NCBI GenBank assembly: GCA_965242855.1
Contig: OZ251509.1
Span: 3,038,001-3,102,000, forward strand
Reading direction: 5' to 3'
From: WTGU01 sp965242855
GTDB taxonomy: Bacteria > Pseudomonadota > Alphaproteobacteria > UBA828
Length of the DNA stretch: 64,000 nucleotides
Shown: piece by piece, positions 7,661-16,280 of the stretch
Position numbering within the stretch: the stretch's first letter is position 1
Layout: the number at the start of each line of letters is the position of its first letter
Made by a program: the position numbers and the translations under genes
Notes under the pieces: generated by a model
Databases searched by the model: none
The model's input: only the letters and a program-made list of their open reading frames with translations
What the model was told of the DNA's origin: nothing

Positions 7661-9058
7661 TCAGTCACCGGTGAGCAGACGCTCGATCAGCTGCCGCACG
7701 CTGGGGACGAACCGGTTGCTGTAAAAGGGATCGCGCGCGAACCGGTAGGCGCCGTGCCCCGCGAACATCAACTGGTTGTCGACGTCGTCGCCGTGGATGA
7801 TGTTCTGCAGCGTCTTCTGGATGCAGTAGCTGCGCGGGTCCGCCTTCTTGCCCGTCGCGCCGCGCGGGTTGGTCGCCCAGTTGCTGAAACGGCAGGCGCT
7901 CAGGCACCCCATGCAGGCCGCCTGATCGGCCCGGATCTCGCGTGCCTTTTCTTTCGTGACGAACATGAGCGTCGTGTCGGGAGTCCGCATCGCGGTCGTG
8001 AAGCCCTCTTCGATCCAGCCCTCGGCCCGCGCCCGGTCGCCGTTCGTCAAATAGCAGACCCGCCCGCGCGGGCCGTCGACGAAGAGCTGCTCGTGATCAC
8101 CGATCGGCTCGAGGGTGTAGGCGACCTGCCGCCGCTCGCGGGCCGCGAGCTCCTCGATGAAGGCGTTCCGCACCGCCGACGAGTAGAAGCCGGTCGGGCT
8201 GAAGCGGTTCAGATTCACGTCGCCTTCCTTCATCGTGAGCAGCTTCCGCTTCCACTCGTCGGAGATCGGGCTTTCCGTGGTCACGAGCGGGCGCGTCCCG
8301 AATTGAAAGACGATGGGCCCGAGTTCCGGGTTGTCGATCCACTGCTGCCAGTCACGCAGGTACCAGACGCCGCCCGCCATCACGATCGGGACGTCGTCCA
8401 GGCCGAATTCGCCCATCAGCCTGCGCAGCGCCAGGACCCGAGGGAAGGCCGGCTCCGGCGCTTCCGGATCCTCGCTGTTGGAAAGGCCGTTATGGCCGCC
8501 GGCGCGCCAGGGATCCTCGTAGACGACGCCGCCCAGCCAGTCGGAGAAACGGTGATAGGCGCGCTTCCAGAGCGCGCGGAAGGCCCGCGCCGACGAGACG
8601 ATCGGATAATAGTGCACGTCGTATCTGGCGGCGATCTCGGCGATGCGGTATGGCATTCCGGCCCCGCAGGTGACGCCGTGGATCAGGCCGCGCGTGGCTT
8701 CGAGAATCCCGTGCAGGACGCGCTCCGCGGCGGCCATTTCCCACAGGACGTTCATGTGGAGGCGCCCTTCGCCGCGCGATTCTTCATGGGCGATGCGCGC
8801 CTGCGCGATGCCGCCCCTGATCGCGTAGTCGACGAGCTCCTCGTGGCGCTCCTTGCGGGTGCGGCCGCGATAGAGCTGCGGGATGGCCCGACCGTCTTCG
8901 TCGTGGGAATCGGCGTTGACGCCCGAGAAGGTGCCGACGCCTCCGCACGCCGCCCAGGCGCCGGAACTCAGGCCGTTGGTCACGCCGATGCCCTTGCCTC
9001 CCTCGATGAGCGGGAGGACATCGCGCCCCGACAACCTGATCGCGTTCAGCGGCTTCAC
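7661..9058 (-). CDS. Nitronate monooxygenase-like FMN enzyme with C-terminal cysteine cluster
   Basis: This 465-residue protein resembles the nitronate monooxygenase (2-nitropropane dioxygenase)/FabK TIM-barrel family. It shows GGVGTFSGVNADSH near the N-terminus, HYYPIVSSARAFRALWKR for the central His/Ser region, and IVMAGGVWYLRDW plus FGTRPLVTTESP for FMN-phosphate binding. It is longer than typical members (320-380 residues): beyond about residue 390 there is a cysteine-rich stretch, CMGCLSACRFSNW, that could bind a metal or Fe-S centre. The start is GTG at 9058. The substrate could be a nitronate or an enoyl compound; the sequence does not decide. Confidence 0.75.
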   Translation of the reverse strand: MKPLNAIRLSGRDVLPLIEGGKGIGVTNGLSSGAWAACGGVGTFSGVNADSHDEDGRAIPQLYRGRTRKERHEELVDYAIRGGIAQARIAHEESRGEGRLHMNVLWEMAAAERVLHGILEATRGLIHGVTCGAGMPYRIAEIAARYDVHYYPIVSSARAFRALWKRAYHRFSDWLGGVVYEDPWRAGGHNGLSNSEDPEAPEPAFPRVLALRRLMGEFGLDDVPIVMAGGVWYLRDWQQWIDNPELGPIVFQFGTRPLVTTESPISDEWKRKLLTMKEGDVNLNRFSPTGFYSSAVRNAFIEELAARERRQVAYTLEPIGDHEQLFVDGPRGRVCYLTNGDRARAEGWIEEGFTTAMRTPDTTLMFVTKEKAREIRADQAACMGCLSACRFSNWATNPRGATGKKADPRSYCIQKTLQNIIHGDDVDNQLMFAGHGAYRFARDPFYSNRFVPSVRQLIERLLTGD

Positions 9059-9119
9059 CGTCGCGTCCCCCGCCGGTCCACCCGGTTCGTCCGGCCCGGC
9101 ATGATGCGCGGCCCCCGCC

Positions 9120-11246
9120 TCAGCCGGCCCGCGCCTCTTCGCCGGCCTCGCCGAGATCCTCGCCGCTTTCCTGGTTCACGGCCTTCATGCTCAGCTTCAC
9201 CTTGCCGCGGTCGTCGATCCCGAGCACCTTCACCTTGACGCTGTCCCCTTCGCTGAGCACGTCGCTGACGTTCCTGATCCGGCGGGGCGCGATCTCGCTG
9301 ATATGGACGAGGCCGTCGCGCTTGCCGATGAAATTCACGAAGGCGCCGAAATCGACGATCTTGACGACCTTGCCGTCGTAGACCACGCCGACCTCGGGCT
9401 CGGCAACGATGTCCCGGATCATGTCGATCGCGGCCTGCGCCGCCTCGCTCTCGACGGCCGCGACCTTGATAGTTCCATCGTCCTCGATGTCGATCTTGGT
9501 CCCCGTGGCCTCGCAAATCTCCCGTATGACCTTCCCGCCCGGCCCTATGACCTCGCGGATGCGGTCCTTCGGGATCGCAAAGGTGGTGATGCGCGGCGCG
9601 TTGTCGCTCACGCTGTCGCGCGAGACCGCCAGCGCTTTCGCCATTTCGCCGAGGATGTGCAGCCGTCCGTCGCGTGCCTGGGCGAGGGCGGTGCGCATGA
9701 TCTCGGCGGTGATGCCGGTGATCTTGATGTCCATCTGGAGCGAGGTGACGCCGCGCTCCGTGCCCGCGACCTTGAAGTCCATGTCGCCGAGATGATCCTC
9801 GTCACCGAGGATGTCCGAGAGCACCGCGAAGCGGGTGCCCTCCTTGATCAGCCCCATGGCGATTCCGGCGACTGGCCGGGGGAGCGGGACGCCGGCGTCC
9901 ATCATCGAAAGGGAAGCGCCGCAAACCGTCGCCATCGATGAGGAGCCGTTGGATTCCGTGATCTCCGAGACCACGCGAACGGTGTAGGGGAACGATTCCG
10001 CGTCGGGCAGCAGCGGGTGAAGCGCCCGCCAGGCGAGCTTGCCGTGGCCGATCTCGCGCCGCCCGGGGCCGCGCAGGAACCGCGCCTCGCCGACGGAGTA
10101 GGGCGGGAAATTGTAGTGCAGCATGAAGCGCTCGCGATATTCGCCCTCGAGCACGTCCATGATCTGCTCGTCCTGGCCGGTCCCGAGGGTCGAAACGACC
10201 AGCGCCTGGGTCTCGCCGCGGGTGAAGAGGGCCGAGCCGTGGCTGCGCGCCAACACGCCGACATCGCACTCGATGGCGCGGATATCGGTGGTGGAGCGGC
10301 CGTCGATGCGCGCGCCTTCGTCCAGGATGCGGCCGCGCACGATGTCCTTTTCGAGCGCTTCCAAGGTGCTCGCGACGGCGCCGGCAGGGATTTCCTCGTC
10401 GCCGAACCGCTCGGCGGTCTCGGCCTTGATCGCCGCGACCCGCTCCTGCCGTTCGGTCTTGCCGGCGATGGCGTAGGCTTCGCGAAGCGCATCGCGCGCG
10501 GCCTCGCCGATGCGCGCGGCGAGCGCCGGGTCCGCGCCGTTCTCGGCGATTTCCCAGGGCTCCTTCGCGCAGGCCTCGGCCAGGTCGACGATGGCGTCGA
10601 TCACCGGCGCGATCGCCTCGTGGCCGAACGTCACGGCGCCCAACATCTGACTCTCGGAGAGTTCCGACGCTTCCGATTCGACCATCAGCACCCCGTCCCG
10701 GGTGCCGGCCATGACCATGTCCAGGACTGACGAAGCGCGCTGTTCGTAGGTCGGGTTCAGGACGTAATCGCCGTCGATCAGACCGACCCGACACCCCCCG
10801 ATCGGGCCCATGAACGGCAGCCCGGAGATCGTCAGGGCGGCGGAGGCGCCGACCATGGCGACGATGTCGGAATCGGTGATCAGGTCATGCGAAAGCACCG
10901 TGCAGATGACCTGGGTCTCGTTGCGAAACGATTTCGCGAAGAGAGGCCGGATCGGCCGGTCGATAAGCCGTGAAACCAGGGTTTCCTTCTCGCTCGGGCG
11001 CCCCTCGCGCTTGAAGAATCCGCCGGGGATCTTGCCCGCGGCGAACGCCTTCTCCTCGTAGTTGACCGTCAGCGGGAAGAAGTCCTGCCCCTCCCGCGCA
11101 CTCCGCTGGCCGACCACGGTGCACAGCACCGTTGTCTCGCCATAGCTCGCGAGCACGGCAGCGTCCGCCTGGCGGGCGATGCGGCCGGTCTCCAGGACGA
11201 GCTTGCGCCCGCCCCATATGACCTCACGACGCGTGATATCGAACAT
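9120..11246 (-). CDS. pnp: Polyribonucleotide nucleotidyltransferase (PNPase)
   Basis: This 708-residue phosphorolytic 3'-5' exoribonuclease acts in RNA turnover and the degradosome. Two RNase PH domains are visible; the second contains FTRGETQALVVSTLG and the catalytic DEDHLGDMDFKVAGT. A KH domain (IGPGGKVIREICEATG) and an S1 domain (GKVVKIVDFGAFVNFIG) complete the usual order. The start is the ATG before FDITRREVIWGGRKL, the normal N-terminus; the frame is open 33 codons further upstream without similarity. It follows rpsO on the same strand, the conserved rpsO-pnp order in which PNPase often autoregulates through the intergenic RNA. Confidence 0.97.
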   Translation of the reverse strand: MFDITRREVIWGGRKLVLETGRIARQADAAVLASYGETTVLCTVVGQRSAREGQDFFPLTVNYEEKAFAAGKIPGGFFKREGRPSEKETLVSRLIDRPIRPLFAKSFRNETQVICTVLSHDLITDSDIVAMVGASAALTISGLPFMGPIGGCRVGLIDGDYVLNPTYEQRASSVLDMVMAGTRDGVLMVESEASELSESQMLGAVTFGHEAIAPVIDAIVDLAEACAKEPWEIAENGADPALAARIGEAARDALREAYAIAGKTERQERVAAIKAETAERFGDEEIPAGAVASTLEALEKDIVRGRILDEGARIDGRSTTDIRAIECDVGVLARSHGSALFTRGETQALVVSTLGTGQDEQIMDVLEGEYRERFMLHYNFPPYSVGEARFLRGPGRREIGHGKLAWRALHPLLPDAESFPYTVRVVSEITESNGSSSMATVCGASLSMMDAGVPLPRPVAGIAMGLIKEGTRFAVLSDILGDEDHLGDMDFKVAGTERGVTSLQMDIKITGITAEIMRTALAQARDGRLHILGEMAKALAVSRDSVSDNAPRITTFAIPKDRIREVIGPGGKVIREICEATGTKIDIEDDGTIKVAAVESEAAQAAIDMIRDIVAEPEVGVVYDGKVVKIVDFGAFVNFIGKRDGLVHISEIAPRRIRNVSDVLSEGDSVKVKVLGIDDRGKVKLSMKAVNQESGEDLGEAGEEARAG

Positions 11247-11341
11247 GATCTTTCCTTCGAGCCTTTCGGCAGGCCGCCCATTCGGCCCACCCCATCGCCG
11301 GTGCCGCGAGCAGGCGTCGCGCCCGGCTTCCACGACACCTC

Positions 11342-11358
11342 GCACCGCCGCGCGGTGC
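11342..11358 (-). terminator. Hairpin in the rpsO-pnp intergenic RNA
   Basis: GCACCGC and GCGGTGC form a perfect 7-bp stem with a 3-base loop, 27 bases past the rpsO stop. Its position matches the rpsO terminator/RNase III processing region known from enterobacterial rpsO-pnp. There is no T-run, so read-through into pnp is likely. Confidence 0.45.
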
Positions 11359-11385
11359 CCTCCCGGAACCCCAGGGACGCCGAAT

Positions 11386-11655
11386 CTACTTGCGCAAGCC
11401 CAAGCGGCGAATCACGATGGCGTAGCGATCCTCATCCTTGCGCTTGAGATAGTCGAGCAGACGTCGTCTTTGACTGACCATCTTCAAGAGGCCTCGCCTC
11501 GAATGGAGGTCCTTCTTGTGGATGCGAAAATGGTCGATCAGGTTGTTGATCCGCTCGGTCAGGATCGCGACCTGGACCTCCGGCGAGCCGGTATCGTCGG
11601 TCTTGGTCGCATATTCCGATATCAGCTCGGTCTTCCGCGCCGCGGTAATCGACAT
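11386..11655 (-). CDS. rpsO: 30S ribosomal protein S15
   Basis: This 89-residue protein is full length for S15 and carries its landmarks: TDDTGSPEVQVAILTERI, NLIDHFRIHKKDLHSRRGL and the C-terminal RRRLLDYLKRKDEDRY. S15 binds the central domain of 16S rRNA early in assembly. The start is the ATG before SITAARKTEL. It lies 17 bases downstream of truB and upstream of pnp, a gene order conserved across proteobacteria. Confidence 0.97.
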   Translation of the reverse strand: MSITAARKTELISEYATKTDDTGSPEVQVAILTERINNLIDHFRIHKKDLHSRRGLLKMVSQRRRLLDYLKRKDEDRYAIVIRRLGLRK

Positions 11656-11672
11656 TCCTTGAACTCCGTATG

Positions 11673-12566
11673 TCACATGTTGAAGACCCGCAACGGGCGA
11701 ATCCGGTCGGCGTCGACCTCGGCAAGAGCCACGAGCCGGGAGCCGACGACGACCCGGACCTTTCCCGGAGCCGATCCGCGCGCGAGCACCCGTTGGCCAT
11801 GGCGCAGCCGGTCCGCCTCGCAAGCGGCCAATTGCAGCGCCGGGATACCGGCCAGCGCCGCGTCGACCGGAAGCAGGCTTTCGGTGAACGCCGGACTATG
11901 CCCGAGTTCGCGAAGATTATCCAGGGGAATCGCGTCGTGCTCGGTGAAAGGCCCGACCACCACGCGGCGGAGCCAGTGGACATGCCCCACGGTCCCCAGC
12001 GCCCGGGCGATATCGCGGGCCAGCGCCCTGACGTAGGTGCCCTTGCCGCATTCGACCGTGAAGGCCGCCTCGCCGTCCGCGACCGATACGGCCCTGAGGC
12101 TCTTCACCTCGACGGTCCGCGGCGCGAGCGTCGGCGGCCGGCCCGCCCGCGCCCGCGCATAGGCGCGCTCGCCCTGGACCCTGATCGCGGAAAAGGCGGG
12201 CGGGACTTGCTCGATGCGGCCCACGAACGCGGGCAGTGCGCCAACGATCGCCGCCGCACTCGGGCGCACGTCGCTTCTCTCGACCACCGCGCCTTCGGCG
12301 TCGTCGGTATCGCGCCTCTCGCCCCACCGCAGCCCGAAGCGGTACCGCTTCGGGCCTTCGATCATGTACGGGATCGTCTTGGTGGCCTCGCCGACGGCGA
12401 CCGGAAGAACGCCGGTTGCGAGCGGGTCCAGGGTTCCCGCATGGCCGGCCTTCGCGCCGCGAGCGAGTGATCTGACCCGTGCGACCGCGGCCGCGGAGGT
12501 CGGTCCGCGAGGCTTGTCCACGATCAGCCAGCCGTCGAGTCCGGGGACGGCCGCCCGCTCAGCCAT
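11673..12566 (-). CDS. truB: tRNA pseudouridine(55) synthase TruB
   Basis: This 297-residue enzyme makes pseudouridine 55 in the tRNA T-loop. The catalytic motif AGHAGTLDPLATGVL contains the essential Asp (about residue 47), preceded by DKPRGPTSAAAV. CGKGTYVRALARDIARALG and a C-terminal PUA-like region (RVLARGSAPGKVRVV) are also present. ATG at 12566 is chosen; a GTG at 12575 in frame is an alternative. Either start overlaps the 3' end of rbfA (8 or 17 bases), implying translational coupling. Confidence 0.96.
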   Translation of the reverse strand: MAERAAVPGLDGWLIVDKPRGPTSAAAVARVRSLARGAKAGHAGTLDPLATGVLPVAVGEATKTIPYMIEGPKRYRFGLRWGERRDTDDAEGAVVERSDVRPSAAAIVGALPAFVGRIEQVPPAFSAIRVQGERAYARARAGRPPTLAPRTVEVKSLRAVSVADGEAAFTVECGKGTYVRALARDIARALGTVGHVHWLRRVVVGPFTEHDAIPLDNLRELGHSPAFTESLLPVDAALAGIPALQLAACEADRLRHGQRVLARGSAPGKVRVVVGSRLVALAEVDADRIRPLRVFNM

Positions 12567-12969
12567 GCGAGCCACCGCCCCGGTCGAGCAATGCCCCGAT
12601 CCGTTGCGCCTGGTCGAAGCTGCCGTCGATCTCGAACCTCAGCGCCGGCGAGAACTTCAGCACGACCCGGCGGTTCACCTCTCCTCTCAGATACCCCGCG
12701 GCGCGTTGCAGCGCGTCGATCAGATCGCCCGCCCGCTCGCCGCCCAACGGCATCACGTAGACCCTGGCGGAGCGCAGATCCGGCGCGGGGCGGACCTCCG
12801 TCACGGTGATCCGCGCTTCGTCCAGCAGCGGATCGCGAAAATGGCCGCGGGTGAGCGCTTCCGAAAGCGCCTCCCTGACGAGCTCGCCGACCCGCCGCTG
12901 CCGCTGGCTCGGTTCGCCGGCGGCATTGCTTCCTCTCGCCATCGCTGCCGATTCCGGCCCGCGTCGCAT
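12559..12969 (-). CDS. rbfA: 30S ribosome-binding factor RbfA
   Basis: This 136-residue protein has the RbfA KH-like core: QRRVGELVREALSEAL, ARITVTEVRPAPDLRSARVYV, and the C-terminal LKFSPALRFEID followed by an acidic helix. RbfA assists late 16S processing and cold adaptation. The start at 12969 lies 6 bases past the infB stop; a second ATG at 12942 (before ARGSNAAGEPS) would give 127 residues and cannot be excluded. The infB-rbfA-truB order is typical. Confidence 0.94.
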   Translation of the reverse strand: MRRGPESAAMARGSNAAGEPSQRQRRVGELVREALSEALTRGHFRDPLLDEARITVTEVRPAPDLRSARVYVMPLGGERAGDLIDALQRAAGYLRGEVNRRVVLKFSPALRFEIDGSFDQAQRIGALLDRGGGSHG

Positions 12970-12975
12970 CGCGGC

Positions 12976-15618
12976 TCACGCGTCGAGGGTGCGCGCGACC
13001 TCCTCGATTTCGTAGAACTCGACCATGTCGCCCTCGCGCAGGTCGGAGTGGTTCTCGAACGACATGCCGCACTCGTAGCCTTCCTTCACCTCGCGCACGT
13101 CGTCCTTGAACCGCCTCAAGGTCTTCAACGCCCCGTCGTGAATCACGACGTCGTCGCGAAGGAGCCTGGCCTTCGCGCCCCGGCGCGCCAGACCGCCAGT
13201 CACCCGGCAACCCGCGACCTTGCCCACGCGGCCCACGTCGAACACCTGCAGCACCTGGGCATTGCCGACGATCCGCTCGCGCGCCTCCGGGCGGAGCATC
13301 CCTTCGAGACCGGCCCTGATCTCGTCGACGACGTCGTAGATGACCGCATGGTAACGAAGCTCGATACCGCTGCGCCGCGCGAGCTCCCGCGCCTGCGCGT
13401 TGGCGCGGACGTTGAAGCCGATGACCGCCGCCTCGGAGGCGGCGGCGAGGGTCACGTCCGATTCCGTGATTCCGCCGACCCCGGCATGGAGCACGCACAC
13501 CGCCACCTCGTCGGTGCCGAGATTGCGCAGCGCGCCGCCGAGCGCCTCGGCCGAGCCGCGCACATCGGCCTTGATGACCACCGGGAGCTCGCCCTGCCCA
13601 TCCTCTTCGATCCTGGAGAAGAGCTGCTCGGCGCTCAACGGCGCGCCGCGCACCGCGTCCTTCTCTCTGGCCCGCGCCTGGCGGAACTCGGAGACCTCAC
13701 GCGCCCGGCGCTCGTTCTCCACTGCCACCACCTCGTCGCCGGCTTCCGGCACGCCGCCGAGCCCGAGGATCTCCACGGGCGCCGACGGCATGGCCGACGT
13801 GGCGGCAGCGCCCCGGTCATCGTACATGGCCCGGACCCGGCCCCATTGGGCGCCGGCGACGACGGTATCGCCCACCCGGAGCGTGCCGCGCTGGACGAGC
13901 ACGGTCGCCACCGCACCGCGCCCCCGATCGACCTTGGCCTCGATCACGACGCCCTCGGCCGGGCGGTCGGGGTTGGCCCGCAACTCCAGGACCTCGGCCT
14001 GTAGCAGGATCGCCTCCTCCAGCTTGTCCAGGTTCCGCTTCTCGGTCGCGGAGACCTCGACGGCAAGCACGTCCCCGCCCATTTCCTCGGTCACGATCTC
14101 GTGCTGGAGCAGGGCTTGGCGGACCCGCTGGGCGTCGGCGTCGGGCCGGTCGATCTTGTTGATCGCGACGAGGATTGGAACGCCCGCAGCCCGCGCGTGG
14201 TTGATCGCCTCGGCGGTCTGCGGCATGACCCCGTCGTCGGCCGCGACGACGAGAACGACGAGATCGGTCGCGCTCGCGCCGCGCGCGCGCATTTCCGTGA
14301 AGGCGGCGTGGCCGGGCGTGTCGATGAAGGTGATGCGGGCGCCCTTGTCCGTTTCCACCTGATAGGCGCCGATATGCTGGGTGATTCCCCCCGCCTCGCC
14401 GGCAACGACGTTGCTCGAGCGAATCGCGTCGAGTAGCGAGGTCTTCCCGTGGTCGACATGCCCCATGACCGTGACCACCGGCGGCCGGGGCGCCAGGGCA
14501 TCGCTCTCATCGCCGGCGCCCTTGAGCCCGATTTCGACGTCGGCCTCGCTGACCCGCTTGGCCTTGTGGCCGAACTCCTCGACCAGCAGTTGCGCCGTGT
14601 CGGCGTCGATCGATTGGGTGACGGTCGCCACCGTGCCCATTTCCATCAGACGTTTCACCACCTCGGCGCCGCGCACGGCCATCCGGCTGGCGAGCTCCTG
14701 GACGGTGATGGCCTCGGGGATCACGACCTCGCGCACCACGGGCTTGAGATCGTCGGCGTGGAGCCCCTGCTGGGCGAGGCGCTTCTCGCGTTCCCGCTGG
14801 CGCCTGAGCGAGGCGAGGCTTCTCCCGCGCTCCTCGCCGACGCTGCCGTCGAGCGCCTGCGAGAGGGTGATCTTGCCGCGGCGCCTGCGCGGCTGGTCCC
14901 GCCGCGCGGCGCCGCCCGGCCGCCGCTGGTCGCCGCGCCGGCGCGGACGCCCGCGCTCCTCCTCGGGCTGGGTCGCACCGGGTCGCACCCGCGCCGAAGC
15001 CGCCCCGGCGGAAGTCTCTTCCCCTCCCTCCGCCTCGCCCCCCTCGGAGGGCGAAAGCCGGCGCGCGGCGTCCTCCTCCGCTCGCTTGCGGGCGTCCTCT
15101 TCCGATTTCCGGCGCGCCTCTTCCTCGGCCTTTCGCCGCTCGGCTTCGGCGTGCTCCGCGGCCAGACGCTCTTCCTCCGCGGCGCGGCGGCGGGCTTCCT
15201 CCGCGGCCTGTGCCCGCTCCTGCCGCTCCGCGCGCACGGCATCCTCGACGGCCCGCGCGCGCGCCGCCTTCTCGTCGCTCGTCAAGGTCCGGAGGACGAC
15301 GCGGGTCCGCGGCGCCGCGGACGTCTGCTCGACCCCGTCGGCAGCGGGCGGCGACGGATCGGCGGCCGGTGGCGAAGGTTTCTCCAGCGGTGCCTTCGGC
15401 GCTGCGGCCGGGGGCGTGTCGGTGCTCGGGGATCCGGTGCCCCGCTTGCGGGTTCGTTTCTTGCGCACCTCGACGGCTACTGAGCGGCTCCGGCCGTGTG
15501 AGAAGCTCTGCCGAACCTGCCCGGCTTCCACCGTCCCCTTCATCTCGATACGCCCCGGGCGATTCAAGGACAGCGACCTGCGCTGCTCCCGGTCGCCAGC
15601 CTTGCCATCGTCGCTCAT
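12976..15618 (-). CDS. infB: Translation initiation factor IF-2
   Basis: This 880-residue GTPase delivers initiator tRNA to the 30S subunit. The GTP-binding motifs are TVMGHVDHGKTSLLDAIR, DTPGHAAF and NKIDRP, in the middle of the protein. The N-terminal third is a long Ala/Glu/Arg-rich charged region with extensive predicted coiled coil, as in alphaproteobacterial IF-2. Domains II-IV follow (for example VFDVGRVGKVAGCRVTGG and the C-terminal YECGMSFENHSDLREGD). The start is the ATG before SDDGKAGDREQR, which overlaps the stop of the upstream RNA-binding protein gene as ATGA. Confidence 0.97.
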   Translation of the reverse strand: MSDDGKAGDREQRRSLSLNRPGRIEMKGTVEAGQVRQSFSHGRSRSVAVEVRKKRTRKRGTGSPSTDTPPAAAPKAPLEKPSPPAADPSPPAADGVEQTSAAPRTRVVLRTLTSDEKAARARAVEDAVRAERQERAQAAEEARRRAAEEERLAAEHAEAERRKAEEEARRKSEEDARKRAEEDAARRLSPSEGGEAEGGEETSAGAASARVRPGATQPEEERGRPRRRGDQRRPGGAARRDQPRRRRGKITLSQALDGSVGEERGRSLASLRRQREREKRLAQQGLHADDLKPVVREVVIPEAITVQELASRMAVRGAEVVKRLMEMGTVATVTQSIDADTAQLLVEEFGHKAKRVSEADVEIGLKGAGDESDALAPRPPVVTVMGHVDHGKTSLLDAIRSSNVVAGEAGGITQHIGAYQVETDKGARITFIDTPGHAAFTEMRARGASATDLVVLVVAADDGVMPQTAEAINHARAAGVPILVAINKIDRPDADAQRVRQALLQHEIVTEEMGGDVLAVEVSATEKRNLDKLEEAILLQAEVLELRANPDRPAEGVVIEAKVDRGRGAVATVLVQRGTLRVGDTVVAGAQWGRVRAMYDDRGAAATSAMPSAPVEILGLGGVPEAGDEVVAVENERRAREVSEFRQARAREKDAVRGAPLSAEQLFSRIEEDGQGELPVVIKADVRGSAEALGGALRNLGTDEVAVCVLHAGVGGITESDVTLAAASEAAVIGFNVRANAQARELARRSGIELRYHAVIYDVVDEIRAGLEGMLRPEARERIVGNAQVLQVFDVGRVGKVAGCRVTGGLARRGAKARLLRDDVVIHDGALKTLRRFKDDVREVKEGYECGMSFENHSDLREGDMVEFYEIEEVARTLDA

Positions 15619-16280
15619 CGCGTCACGTCCCGGTCGCCGGCGCGCGCGCCCTCGTCGGAGCCGGCCTCCTCCATCGGCCGCACGCCGTCCAGGCGCGCGC
15701 ATTCGCGCGCGAACCTGTCCGCGAGTGGCCCCGGTGCCAGAGCGGCGTGCACCACATTGCCGCGGCCCACGCTACGGCTCAGCGCATCCCGGTCGAACCG
15801 GTCGACCACGGGAAGACCCCGCGCCAGGGCGCCCAGACGCGCGCGCCCGTGCCCGGCCCCGTCGCGCGCCTCGATCAGGACGGCCACGCGCGCCTCCGCG
15901 AGCGCCTGCCGCACGCGCTCGAAGCCCGCCGCCAACGCTCCGGCACGGCGCGCCAGCCCGAGCAGGTTCAACGCGCGCGCGGTCAACCGCCGCTCCACCT
16001 CATCGACCAGATCGGGTGCCACCGCGACCGGCCGGCGCGCGGCGCGCGCGAACAGCGCGCGTTCGCGGGCCCGCGTCAACGCGGCCCGCTCGGCCGAGAT
16101 CCACATGCCGCGCCCCGGCAGGGTCTCGCTCAGATCCAGGACCAAGGCGCCGCCGGGGCCGATCACGAAGCGCAACAACCCGTCGCGTGGGGCGCTGCGG
16201 CCGCTGACGATGCAGCGGCGGCCGCCGTCGACCTGCGGTCTGTCGCCCCGGCGATTCCGTCTCCCGGTCCGCGCGATCAC
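15615..16280 (-). CDS. YlxR (DUF448)/L7Ae-like RNA-binding protein
   Basis: This 221-residue two-domain protein lies between nusA and infB, where alphaproteobacteria carry a YlxR-L7Ae fusion. The first ~90 residues match YlxR (RRCIVSGRSAPRDGLLRFV, GRGMWISAERAAL). The second part (about 98-190) looks like the L7Ae/L30e fold, with LLGLARRAGALAAGFERVRQAL. It is probably an accessory to transcription or ribosome assembly. The GTG start overlaps the nusA stop as GTGA, and its own stop overlaps infB by four bases, so the cluster is tightly coupled. Confidence 0.88.
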   Translation of the reverse strand: MIARTGRRNRRGDRPQVDGGRRCIVSGRSAPRDGLLRFVIGPGGALVLDLSETLPGRGMWISAERAALTRARERALFARAARRPVAVAPDLVDEVERRLTARALNLLGLARRAGALAAGFERVRQALAEARVAVLIEARDGAGHGRARLGALARGLPVVDRFDRDALSRSVGRGNVVHAALAPGPLADRFARECARLDGVRPMEEAGSDEGARAGDRDVTR

